Positions 1 through 8,137 of a stretch of DNA of 64,000 nucleotides are shown here, in pieces. The position numbers and the translations under genes were made by a program. The DNA is from UBA4720 sp041499635 (GTDB lineage Bacteria; Gemmatimonadota; Gemmatimonadetes; Gemmatimonadales; Gemmatimonadaceae). The notes beneath the pieces were generated by a model that worked only from the letters and a program-made list of their open reading frames with translations, had not been told where the DNA came from and made no database searches. Position 1 is the stretch's first letter. Every line of letters starts with the position of its first letter. The stretch lies in NCBI GenBank assembly GCA_041499635.1, contig JBGQKT010000002.1, positions 1 through 64,000 of the forward strand, read 5' to 3'.

Positions 1-689
1 CGGAGTCGTCCCTCGTATCGCTCGATTTCTTCGCGCACGCGCGCCAGCTCGCGTTCAACAGAGAGTACGTCCTGGAGTTTTCCGGTTCTCGTCGCGAGCA
101 GTGCGATCAACCGATCTTCCAGACGGTGCCCGTTGCTCACGCGCGCCGTGATATCGACGTACTCCTCACCAACATCCTCGGCCGTCGAGTTCACGGATTC
201 AACTTTTCCGAGTGTGCCGAGTCCGTTGATTGCCTGATCGAAGCGCTGTGCGGGGATCTTGAGCTCGAGTGTCGCGCTTTTGACTTGCTCACGTCCGCCG
301 CTCATCGAGGAATTACCGATGTATCCGCCGAGCTGCGCTGCGAGCTGGCGAAGTTTTACGATGGCTGGGTCGAGCTTATCTACTTCGACCGATGCCTGGC
401 CGTTGTGAATGACCATCGTCGGGGCGATCTGAACTGTCGATGGATCACTTGACGGTGACGGCGTCGCTTGAGCCGCGTCCGCGCTCACTTCATCCATCGC
501 TGGAGCAGCGGCGTCACGCCGGCCCATCACTCCACCGACGAATCCCGCTCCGCCTACTGCCTTTGCGGATGCGACCGATGATGCCACTCCGACGTCGGTT
601 TGAACCGATGCGGGATTCTCAGATTCTTTACTGCAGGCGAACAGCAGCATTGACGCTGCTGTGAGTGCCGTTATTTGCAACCGCCTCAT
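1..689 (-). CDS. DUF4349-type lipoprotein, C-terminus outside window
   Basis: The minus strand is open from an ATG at 689-687 to the window edge, so about 229 codons are visible and the C-terminus is missing. The protein starts with a lipoprotein signal ending in LLFAC (Cys about residue 19), followed by an Ala/Gly-rich linker. From about residue 100 there is a periplasmic region with TMVIHNGQASVEV, LGGYIGNSS and ATLELKIPAQRFDQAI, then a charged helix (ERELARVREEIERYEG) that looks like the start of a coiled coil. This order matches DUF4349 proteins, which usually end with a coiled coil and a membrane segment. The family's function is unknown. The next gene upstream on the same strand ends 47 bp away, so the two may be cotranscribed. 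The family call is from recognised motifs. Confidence 0.75.
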   Translation of the reverse strand, partial: MRRLQITALTAASMLLFACSKESENPASVQTDVGVASSVASAKAVGGAGFVGGVMGRRDAAAPAMDEVSADAAQATPSPSSDPSTVQIAPTMVIHNGQASVEVDKLDPAIVKLRQLAAQLGGYIGNSSMSGGREQVKSATLELKIPAQRFDQAINGLGTLGKVESVNSTAEDVGEEYVDITARVSNGHRLEDRLIALLATRTGKLQDVLSVERELARVREEIERYEGRL

Positions 690-698
690 TTTTTTCTC

Positions 699-714
699 GC
701 AGGATTATTCCTGC
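699..714. other. Perfect 6-bp inverted repeat in short intergenic gap
   Basis: GCAGGA-TTAT-TCCTGC is a perfect stem with a four-base loop. It lies in the 47-bp gap between the DUF4349 gene and the spermidine-synthase-like gene, 10 bp upstream of the DUF4349 start. No U-run follows it on the minus strand, so it is not a classical terminator. It could be an operator or a translation-control hairpin, or it may be chance. Confidence 0.35.
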
Positions 715-736
715 TATGAGACGCTGCGCCGGCTAA

Positions 737-3178
737 TTATTGCACAACTAGTCCGGGTTGCTCGAGTACACCCTTAAAGTGTGCGCTTTCCTCAATCGAT
801 TCACCGTGTGTTGTCACTTCATCCCGAATCCTTTGCCCCTCGAGGAGCACCATCATTGCGCTTACGAGATAGAAACAGCCTCCAACGACGTAAGTCTCAA
901 CGATTCCCAGCTCCATCGAGAGAGCCACTCCCAACACCGACGCAAACACCGATGTAATTCCGTTCGCGCTCCAAAAAAATGGCAGCAGCTCGGTGTGGCG
1001 GCGCCATATGCCAAGCCCCAAAGGAAACATCATCCCCATAAAGAATGCCGGCGGACCGAGAAGCAACACGGATAGCAGAATCCGTATACCGGTGCCCTCT
1101 GAGCGCGCCCAATCGGTGGCAAGCGGAGTGAACACCCCAGTAGCGACGAGCGCGATTAGCAGTCCGGAAAATCGCCACATGATTTCCCGCGATGACCGAG
1201 ATTCGCGACCGACCGTGGTGCTGCCCAATCCGCTGAACAGAAGCAGCGTGAACAGCACTACGCCCAATCCATAAACCGGATGTCCGAGGAACACCATCAA
1301 GCGCTGCATCTGGGATATCTCGATCAGCATGAAACCCATACCGATCGCGCTGAAATAAACGACCGGTTGGGCCACCATTGAGACCGGCATCCGCCTTCCC
1401 AGGCGAACGACTGGAATCACGATGTAGAAAATGCATGCAAGGAATACAGCGACGACCAGGAACAGAGTCGTAGCCACAGCGGCGTTCATGCTGGCCAACG
1501 CGGGGAATCCTCTCGTCGGCAAATCGCCGAGCCGCGATGTATAGAAAAAAAACGGCTTGTTGTCGGTTGGAGGCGCAATGTTCTCCGGTAGCGAACTGAA
1601 GTACGCCGCACTCGCCTTACCTGAGAGAATCGTCGACGTGACTGAATCGAACATGACGTCAGGGCCGATGAGTATTTTGAATCCCTGATCACGAAATGCC
1701 GCGCTTGCACCGCGCCACTGCTCATCTGTGAATGCGTCAGGTCGCGTTATCACTGTTACGATTTCACCGGCGTTGAGCGCAATGACGTGGCGATTCAGCT
1801 CTGCGGCCGGTACGCCACGGCGCATGAGCGCGTCAGCCGCGATCGCTACCAGACGGTAAAACTCACTGCGGTAGTTAGTTGGATTGTACCAACGCGACAC
1901 CGAGAGCAAACCTCCTGGCTTGAGCGCTCGGTAGAAATCATTCCACGCGTCGACTGTATAAAGACGGTTTTCAGTTAGAGTGAGCCCGCCCGCAGCGGTG
2001 GCCGCCCAGGTATCAATGAGTGAAATCTGGACCAGGTCGTATCGCTGTGAGGAACGGTTGATATAGCTACGGGCTTCGGCATTGATGAGCGAGACACCCG
2101 GTCGGCGATCGAGATGACCGGAGAAGTCGGCAAACTTGTCTTCGAGCACTTCGAAAATCGCGGGGTTTATCTCGACTGCAGTGATGTGCCTGGCACCGAA
2201 TAACATCGCGGAAAGGATGTCGCGGCCTCCGCCTACGCCAACGACCGCCACGGCGTCGAGCGGCTGCACCAGGTAAGCACTGTTCACGACGTCGGTCTTC
2301 AGATACGACAGCTTGCTTAGATCGTTATCCCACCGCGTGATGACTGTCGATGCGCCGGCGTCGATGTCGAGGTATTTCTGATCGATCTTGCTTTGCGGTC
2401 TGGACACCATACCCCAGCCGAACGGAGCGCTCACTCCGAGCGCGATCACGCGCACACGAGAAAATGTGTTCCAACGCTCGAAGAGCGTGCCGGTTTGTTT
2501 TTCACCCTTTGCCCAGAAGACGCCGAGATGAGGTCTGCCGGACGAATAGAGGAGGGTATGCGCGAGAGCTGCGGTAAACAAAGTCAACGTGACAATGCGA
2601 CTCACGTGCGCCGCGCGGCGATTGCCGCTCCCGCGCACAATGATCCACCCAGCGCCGGCAGCGAACGCACTGATCCAGAACGTGGCGCTCACTGGATCGA
2701 TTAGGAACAATGCAAAGATGATCCCAAGGCAGCCGAGCGCCGCGCCGGAGAGATCGGCGGCATACACTCGCCCGCCTCCATATGGCAACCGAGTTAGGAG
2801 CAGAGTAATGCAAACTCCGCTATCGGTGAACGGCAGGATAAACGTGAGCATCCCCAACGAGAGAAAGATCAGCAAATACTTTTCGGGGATCAGAAGCGGC
2901 GCGCAGAGAAAGGCGATCATCACACCTATCGCCCCGAGCGCAAAGCGTGATGCGTGGCGCGCGAATTCAAGGTCCAATCGTTCCGGGGCAAAACGCATCG
3001 GATTCTTGTAGACAAGCATTGCGCCGCGCGTGAGACCAAACATGGCGAGCGAAACCGCGGCGAACGCAAAATGATAATAGAGAACAACGCTGAAGAAGCG
3101 CGTTATCAGTATCTGATAAGACAATGTCGCGAATGCCAACACGAAAATCGCGAAATAATGTCTTGCTTGAACTTTCAT
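737..3178 (-). CDS. Membrane-bound spermidine synthase-like protein
   Basis: An 813-residue protein with about six N-terminal membrane helices (residues 1-220), a soluble SAM-binding spermidine-synthase-like domain (about 230-540) and five or six C-terminal helices (about 570-790). The Rossmann motif VAVVGVGGGRDILSAM and the following acidic strand end TAVEINP are clear. They are followed by the typical YDLVQISLIDTW strand, which is degenerate compared with true aminopropyltransferases. Proteins with this layout are usually annotated as fused MFS/spermidine synthase, and their substrate is not established. The gene is 21 bp downstream of the ABC transporter gene on the same strand. I would not claim polyamine synthesis. 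Confidence 0.8.
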   Translation of the reverse strand: MKVQARHYFAIFVLAFATLSYQILITRFFSVVLYYHFAFAAVSLAMFGLTRGAMLVYKNPMRFAPERLDLEFARHASRFALGAIGVMIAFLCAPLLIPEKYLLIFLSLGMLTFILPFTDSGVCITLLLTRLPYGGGRVYAADLSGAALGCLGIIFALFLIDPVSATFWISAFAAGAGWIIVRGSGNRRAAHVSRIVTLTLFTAALAHTLLYSSGRPHLGVFWAKGEKQTGTLFERWNTFSRVRVIALGVSAPFGWGMVSRPQSKIDQKYLDIDAGASTVITRWDNDLSKLSYLKTDVVNSAYLVQPLDAVAVVGVGGGRDILSAMLFGARHITAVEINPAIFEVLEDKFADFSGHLDRRPGVSLINAEARSYINRSSQRYDLVQISLIDTWAATAAGGLTLTENRLYTVDAWNDFYRALKPGGLLSVSRWYNPTNYRSEFYRLVAIAADALMRRGVPAAELNRHVIALNAGEIVTVITRPDAFTDEQWRGASAAFRDQGFKILIGPDVMFDSVTSTILSGKASAAYFSSLPENIAPPTDNKPFFFYTSRLGDLPTRGFPALASMNAAVATTLFLVVAVFLACIFYIVIPVVRLGRRMPVSMVAQPVVYFSAIGMGFMLIEISQMQRLMVFLGHPVYGLGVVLFTLLLFSGLGSTTVGRESRSSREIMWRFSGLLIALVATGVFTPLATDWARSEGTGIRILLSVLLLGPPAFFMGMMFPLGLGIWRRHTELLPFFWSANGITSVFASVLGVALSMELGIVETYVVGGCFYLVSAMMVLLEGQRIRDEVTTHGESIEESAHFKGVLEQPGLVVQ

Positions 3179-3199
3179 GTAAGAGGAGGCAACGCCTCG

Positions 3200-5005
3200 T
3201 TAAACAGTAGCTGGCTCGCGCGAACCGCCAATCCGCGCAGGAGCCGGAACAGATAGCGATGGCTGCCTCCGCTCGCCCACCTGTTGTCTCCACATCGCGA
3301 AGTACAATCCCTTTCGATCGAGCAGCTCGTCGTGCTTGCCGGCTTCGACGATGCGACCGCGCTCAAGAACGTAGATGCAATCGGCGTGCATCACCGTCGA
3401 CAGCCGGTGGGCGATGAGGATAGTCATGATCGCGCGATCGCCCGCAACGTCGCGCATTGTGCGACTGATCTCTTCTTCAGTCAGCGAATCGAGTGATGAT
3501 GTCGCTTCGTCGAATACTATGAGATGCGGACGTCGAAGAAGTGCGCGCGCAATCGAGAGTCGCTGCTTTTCACCACCAGAGACTTTTACTCCGCCCTCCC
3601 CAATCACCGTGTCGAGTCCTCGATCAGCGCGCGCAAGCAAAGAATCCGCAGCTGCCTTGTGCATAACGTCGAGGCATTCTATGTCCGTCGCACCCGGACT
3701 CACGAAGAGGAGATTCTCGCGAATCGTTCCCGAGAACAGCTGCGTATCCTGAGTGACGAATCCGATTCGCTCACGCAAACGATCGAGGTCAATCACGTTG
3801 CTCGAGTATCCGTTGTAAAGAATCTCGCCCTGCTTCGGCGGATACAATCCAACGAGCAACTTCACTAGCGTAGTCTTGCCTGCCCCCGATGGACCAACGA
3901 ACGCAATCGTGTCGCCTCGCTCGACCGTGAACGAGATGTCGCTTAGCGCGGGCGTGCTCGCTGTCTGATGCGTGAAGCTCACATTTCGAAACTCGAGCGT
4001 CGTAAGGTCGGCGAGAGGAACCGGATTATCCGGCTTCGGATCTTTTGGAATGTTCAGTATCGCCCTGAAATTGTTGAGCGACACCTCGGTCTCACGATAA
4101 GTGTTTATGATGTTGCCGAGGTCCTGAAGCGGTCCGAAGATGAAGAAGGAGTAGATGAGCAGGGAGAAGAACTGCCCGACCGTGATCTTCTGCGTGAAGA
4201 TCAGATAAAGCATCAGGAACAAGATGCTCGTGCGCAGAAGATTCACGAACGTTCCCTGGATGAAGCTGAGGCTTCTCAGATAACGAACCTTCTTTAACTC
4301 GAGCTTGAGAATCTTTTCCGTCGTCGCGTTGAGCCGGCGCACTTCCTGATCAGCGAGACCGAGACTCTTCACGAGCTCGATGTTGCGCAACGATTCAGTC
4401 GTCGATCCCGCAAGCGCCGTCGTCTCCGCGACAATCTCTTTCTGAATGACCTTGATTCGCTTGCTGAGCACGGAGCTCATGGTTCCGATCAGCGGTACCG
4501 TCAGGAGAAACGCGGGCGCGATCACCCAATGCACGGATAGAGCGTAGATCATTACGAACACCACGCCAACCAACGTCGTGAACAACAAGTTGACGGTCAG
4601 CGAGATGAACTTCTCAACGTCGCTGCGAACTTTCTGGAGCTTGCCGAGTGTCTCGCCGCTTCGTTGATCCTCGAATACTGAGTACGGCAGCTCGAGCGAG
4701 TGACGAATTCCGTCGGAGTACATCTGAGCGCCAAGTCGCTGCGTGATGACGTTGACGAAATAATCCTGAAAATTCTTTGCGACACGCGAGATGAACGCAA
4801 CGCTTATTGCAAGGAAAAGCAGAAACGAGACTCCGCGGACGAATTGTCCCGTCGTGTAGTCCTTGAAGCGCGTCGCGTACTGATCGATGATGTGACGGAA
4901 AATCAGCGGATCGAGCAGCGAGAAAACCTGATTCGTCGCCGCGAGCACGAGCGCCAGGAGAATCAGCTTCCAGTACTGCCGCAAATAGCCTTTCAGAATA
5001 TCCAT
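3200..5005 (-). CDS. ABC transporter, fused permease-ATPase half-transporter
   Basis: A 601-residue exporter-type half-transporter (MsbA/MDR-like). The N-terminal six-helix permease domain spans about residues 1-310. The C-terminal ATPase has Walker A VGPSGAGKTTLVKL, Q-loop GFVTQDTQLF, signature VSGGEKQRLSIARALL, Walker B LIVFDEATSSLD and the switch histidine in IAHRLSTV, so it should be catalytically competent as a homodimer. The frame stays open upstream to 5140, but the ATG at 5005 begins MDILKGYLRQYWK just before the first membrane helix. That ATG overlaps the methyltransferase stop as TGATG, which fixes the start and implies translational coupling. The substrate cannot be deduced; lipid or drug export is typical for the family. 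Confidence 0.9.
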   Translation of the reverse strand: MDILKGYLRQYWKLILLALVLAATNQVFSLLDPLIFRHIIDQYATRFKDYTTGQFVRGVSFLLFLAISVAFISRVAKNFQDYFVNVITQRLGAQMYSDGIRHSLELPYSVFEDQRSGETLGKLQKVRSDVEKFISLTVNLLFTTLVGVVFVMIYALSVHWVIAPAFLLTVPLIGTMSSVLSKRIKVIQKEIVAETTALAGSTTESLRNIELVKSLGLADQEVRRLNATTEKILKLELKKVRYLRSLSFIQGTFVNLLRTSILFLMLYLIFTQKITVGQFFSLLIYSFFIFGPLQDLGNIINTYRETEVSLNNFRAILNIPKDPKPDNPVPLADLTTLEFRNVSFTHQTASTPALSDISFTVERGDTIAFVGPSGAGKTTLVKLLVGLYPPKQGEILYNGYSSNVIDLDRLRERIGFVTQDTQLFSGTIRENLLFVSPGATDIECLDVMHKAAADSLLARADRGLDTVIGEGGVKVSGGEKQRLSIARALLRRPHLIVFDEATSSLDSLTEEEISRTMRDVAGDRAIMTILIAHRLSTVMHADCIYVLERGRIVEAGKHDELLDRKGLYFAMWRQQVGERRQPSLSVPAPARIGGSREPATV

Positions 5006-5799
5006 CAGTCTCGCTCGGCGATGAAAATCATCTCGGGTGAAATGTCGGTAAGCGGGGAGCGATTGAAATCGCCAAAGGCCGCTCTCACGCGGAAACCACA
5101 GCGCGTGAGAAGATGCTCGACTTCGAACAGCCAGTACCACCGCATAAGAAAGCCGTGCACAAGACGGCGGGTCGTTCCGTCCGCTTCTCGAACATAATAG
5201 ATGAGCTCGGCTTCACTGTACTGTTCGACGATGTGAACGGCGGGCACACGCACTGTTCTTCGAAAGCTGCGGCCGTCGCCAAGCTCGACTTCTGCAGTGT
5301 CTTCGCGCTCGGCAGTCCGGTCTTCCAGCAAGTACTCGAGTTTGGGATTGAAGACGTCGAAGACGAGACGACCCCCAGGCTCGAGATGCCGATGAATAGC
5401 CTGTAGCGTGGCGACTTGATCGGAGACTGCAACAAGATGCTGGATCGGTCGAAATGGTATCATTACGAGACTAAATCGGCGTCCCAGATCCAGATCACGC
5501 ATGTCAGCCTGAACGAGTGTCGCGTTGCGGCGGACTTCGGGAGGCTCCGACTCGAGTTGTCTTTGGCAAATGGCAAGCATCCGCGGCGAGTTGTCGACTC
5601 CGGTAACCTCTTTGCCGAGTCGTGCTACAGGAATGAGAACTCGTCCCGTTCCGCAGCCGAGCTCCAGGACGTTCCCTTCGATCGCTTGTGCTTCCTCGAC
5701 ATAGAAATCGACGTCGGGACGTGATCGATAGAGAGTGACGTCATCGTAGAGCTCGGCGACTCCTTCGACGTCGTATCCGTTGTGCGCGGGCTGGGTCAT
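5005..5799 (-). CDS. Class I SAM-dependent methyltransferase
   Basis: A 264-residue soluble enzyme with motif I VLELGCGTGRVLIPVA near residue 44, motif II acidic strand VTGVDNSPRML, and LVQADMRDLDLGRRFSLVMIPF as motifs III/IV. The C-terminal half (HGFLMRWYWLFEVEHLLTRCGF) is typical of small-molecule methyltransferases of the UbiE/bacterial ArsM-like superfamily. The substrate is unknown. It is the first gene of a coupled pair with the ABC transporter, which suggests that the modified molecule is exported or that the two act on the same compound. That link is inference from the overlap only. Confidence 0.85.
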   Translation of the reverse strand: MTQPAHNGYDVEGVAELYDDVTLYRSRPDVDFYVEEAQAIEGNVLELGCGTGRVLIPVARLGKEVTGVDNSPRMLAICQRQLESEPPEVRRNATLVQADMRDLDLGRRFSLVMIPFRPIQHLVAVSDQVATLQAIHRHLEPGGRLVFDVFNPKLEYLLEDRTAEREDTAEVELGDGRSFRRTVRVPAVHIVEQYSEAELIYYVREADGTTRRLVHGFLMRWYWLFEVEHLLTRCGFRVRAAFGDFNRSPLTDISPEMIFIAERD

Positions 5800-5822
5800 C
5801 CCGCAACATAATTCCGCCTAAA

Positions 5823-6221
5823 TCAGCAAGCTATGATTGACGGAGCCGTGCCGAAGTCGGCCGCAAAGCTTGCGTCAGGCATGGATCCGTCGAGCAGCAC
5901 GCGCGTGAAGGTTATGTGAGTTCCAACGATCCGGCCGAAGTAGCGCGCGGGATGCGCCGAATGGTCGGAATTCACAGCGTTGCCACCGCCGGTGAAGGTT
6001 CCGGTCGCGTCGAATTTTCCATCCGCTGCCAAAGGAATCTTGTTATCGACCTCTCCGGCAGCACAGTCGAACAGAAAGATGACGCGCGTCTCCTCCACGC
6101 TTAGTCCAACCCTTGGGCCGCCCCACATTCCGGTCCGAAGATCGGACCCGGGTGAATTGGAATTGCTGCACGCGAGTACGGTCGCAATTGCCAAATACAA
6201 GAATGGACGAGTGAGTGTCAT
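5823..6221 (-). CDS. Small secreted lipoprotein, unknown function
   Basis: A 132-residue protein starting MTLTRPFLYLAIATVLACS, with a lipobox-like VLAC and an acceptor Cys near residue 18. An upstream in-frame ATG at 6254 lies inside the preceding gene. The ATG at 6221 is preceded by a G-run (GGGGGGCACGTC) that can serve as ribosome binding site, so I chose it. The mature part is beta-rich and Gly-rich (TGMWGGPRVGLSVEE, FDATGTFTGGGNAV) with a pair of cysteines (FDCAAG and the terminal Cys) that could form a disulfide. It resembles the small lipoprotein at 18890-19420 in overall plan. I do not recognise a named family. Confidence 0.7.
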   Translation of the reverse strand: MTLTRPFLYLAIATVLACSNSNSPGSDLRTGMWGGPRVGLSVEETRVIFLFDCAAGEVDNKIPLAADGKFDATGTFTGGGNAVNSDHSAHPARYFGRIVGTHITFTRVLLDGSMPDASFAADFGTAPSIIAC

Positions 6222-6240
6222 GACGTGCCCCCCAATGCTT

Positions 6241-7524
6241 TTAGCGCGCCCCACGCGTACGACGTGAGGCTATTTCAGAAATAAGCGCGGTCGCAAGCAA
6301 AATGAATAGCCATACCATCCAATGTGATCTCGAAGTGCCGAGGTTCGCGCCAATGTTTTCTTCGCTGCGTGGTCCAATTGCAGCGACTAACGAGGCCGTC
6401 GGAGCCTCGTCTTGCTGAGTATCCACCGTGCGCGGAACTCGCGGCGCATAGGCGACACTGCTCAGTAATCCACTCCACCACTTTCGGTGATCGCGAATGG
6501 CGCCTTCGCTGCCGCCCATTCGCCAGCGCCAAGTGTCTTCGTAACCGAGCTGAAGAATTCTCCCGGCACCGATTCGTCGCGCGGCAACCGCCGTCGCGCT
6601 CCCACGCTTCTCGAGTGAAACAGCATCAGCTCTTAATGAAGTGATCGGCGCGAGCGAGAGGGTCGCAAGACTCACTGTACCACTAGCCTGAATCGCACGC
6701 GCATCAGATGGTGGCTGTCCCACGCCACCCACTCTCAAAGACGACATCGCATCAGCTGCTGCCGCCTGCGGCGCAAGTACGACACCGCCGCCACTTTGCG
6801 TATAATCCATAATTCGGTTCGCGTACGGTGACGCCGATCCATCCAGTGCAACAACCGCCGAGTAACGCGAGGTGTCTATCGCTGCTGTCGAGCCCTGCGT
6901 GACATCGACGCTTGGCGCAACTCGAATCAGAGCGTCAACCTTCCACCCGGCTTCTTCGAGCGCCGCAACAACGAACTTCGATTCCCAGTTCGCATCGCCA
7001 ATCACAAGAACTTTGTGAAGCACGACGGAATCGCGCGGAATCGTCGACGCAGTTGCACCGGCCATTCGACCAGTCAGCCCACCGACAGACGAATTCAATG
7101 TGAGCGCCGCACCGGAATTCACGGCGCGCAAAGTATCCAACACACCGACTTCATCACCGATCACAACAGTCGACCCGCTCGGTGCAGCAACTCTCGTCTT
7201 CACCCCGCCGGTCGGCGATGCAACAGGCTGAGCTTCGATCATGAGCGGCGGAAGATCGCCGTTCCACGTCACACGACTACCGGCGCCGGAGAGTGCGCGA
7301 AGCCACGCGCGCTCGACAGGCGACGGTACGCTGTCGAGCTGCACATGAATTCTTCCGGGAGCTGTCGGCATTTTGCTCAAGCTCGACAGTGCCTCAATCG
7401 ACGGACGACCGCCAACGCTATCCTGCTCAGCATATGGCACCCTGTAGAAGATCACCTTCCACAAAAGAAACGCGAGAATCGCGATGACGACCACACGCGA
7501 CACACGCTCGGCGAGAACTCTCAT
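6241..7524 (-). CDS. Membrane-anchored glutamine-amidotransferase-like protein of the MoxR operon
   Basis: A 427-residue protein with an N-terminal membrane helix (VVVIAILAFLLWKVIFY), a large periplasmic region and a C-terminal helix (MVWLFILLATALISEIA). The centre contains a class I glutamine-amidotransferase-like fold of the type seen in BatA-operon proteins: VLVIGDANWESKFVVAALEE, AVVALDGSASPYANRIMDY, SGGGVVLAP. I cannot see a catalytic Cys-His-Glu triad, so it is probably a binding or structural domain. It begins one base after the DUF4159 stop (TGAgATG); an ATG at 7542 would overlap that gene by 17 bp. Gene order places it in the MoxR/DUF58 complex. Confidence 0.7.
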   Translation of the reverse strand: MRVLAERVSRVVVIAILAFLLWKVIFYRVPYAEQDSVGGRPSIEALSSLSKMPTAPGRIHVQLDSVPSPVERAWLRALSGAGSRVTWNGDLPPLMIEAQPVASPTGGVKTRVAAPSGSTVVIGDEVGVLDTLRAVNSGAALTLNSSVGGLTGRMAGATASTIPRDSVVLHKVLVIGDANWESKFVVAALEEAGWKVDALIRVAPSVDVTQGSTAAIDTSRYSAVVALDGSASPYANRIMDYTQSGGGVVLAPQAAAADAMSSLRVGGVGQPPSDARAIQASGTVSLATLSLAPITSLRADAVSLEKRGSATAVAARRIGAGRILQLGYEDTWRWRMGGSEGAIRDHRKWWSGLLSSVAYAPRVPRTVDTQQDEAPTASLVAAIGPRSEENIGANLGTSRSHWMVWLFILLATALISEIASRRTRGAR

Positions 7525-7525
7525 C

Positions 7526-8137
7526 TCAGCGCGTGAGAGCATACACGATGATGTTCACGCCGAAGCGCGTGTTGTCGACGGTAGAAAATCGTTTGCTGTC
7601 GGGATGATAATTCCACTCGGAGCTGTAGTCCTTACTGCTATACAAAACGGCGATGCGATCTCCCTGCATTACCGCCTGAAGATTTTTGTGGACGAGATTG
7701 TCGCCCCAGCCATTGAGCTCATGACTCGTTGTCGGAGGACCGTCGTCGAACTTGAAGAAGCAGCGATAGATCTGATGATCGTTCGGCAAGTCCTTAGGCT
7801 GCGAGAACGTGCGCGTGATTTCCTCCATCGCCGTTTTGTGAAACACGCCGCCGATGTCGTGGTTGTGATCGTCGATGAAAAGCATTCCACCGCGTTCGAC
7901 AAGTCGTCGAGCATTTCGACGCTCAGCTTCGCTGAAACGGAATGGGAGGTGACCGGTCAGATACACGAGCGGATACTCGAGGATCGCATCAGACGCGAGC
8001 GGCACGATTGCGCCGGAAGGTGCAACCGCAATCGATGTGTACCGCGCAATCGAGTCGACGAGATTCGCCGGCAAGCTCGGCGCACTGTCCCAGTCGCCGG
8101 ATTCGTAACGTCCGGTGCAGAAGATGAAGTCGCTCAT
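7526..8137 (-). CDS. DUF4159 domain protein
   Basis: A 203-residue soluble protein beginning MSDFIFCTGRYESGDWDSAP, which is the standard DUF4159 N-terminus. It continues with YPLVYLTGHLPFRFS, RGGMLFIDDHNHD and the closing WNYHPDSKRFSTVDNTRFGVNI, all hallmarks of the family. The start at 8137 is fixed by a TGATG overlap with the upstream DUF4175-like gene. DUF4159 proteins are found next to MoxR, DUF58 and BatA homologues; their biochemical role is unknown, though the fold is amidotransferase-like. The next gene starts one base after its stop, so translation of the whole run is coupled. Confidence 0.88.
   Translation of the reverse strand: MSDFIFCTGRYESGDWDSAPSLPANLVDSIARYTSIAVAPSGAIVPLASDAILEYPLVYLTGHLPFRFSEAERRNARRLVERGGMLFIDDHNHDIGGVFHKTAMEEITRTFSQPKDLPNDHQIYRCFFKFDDGPPTTSHELNGWGDNLVHKNLQAVMQGDRIAVLYSSKDYSSEWNYHPDSKRFSTVDNTRFGVNIIVYALTR

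Noticed and set aside
699..714. Rho-independent terminator after the spermidine-synthase-like gene
   Set aside because: The stem is only 6 bp and is not followed by a T-run on the minus strand.
2350..3293. Several overlapping frames opposite the spermidine-synthase-like gene
   Set aside because: Arg/Ser-rich composition typical of antisense frames in GC-rich genes; the minus-strand frame has clear motifs throughout.
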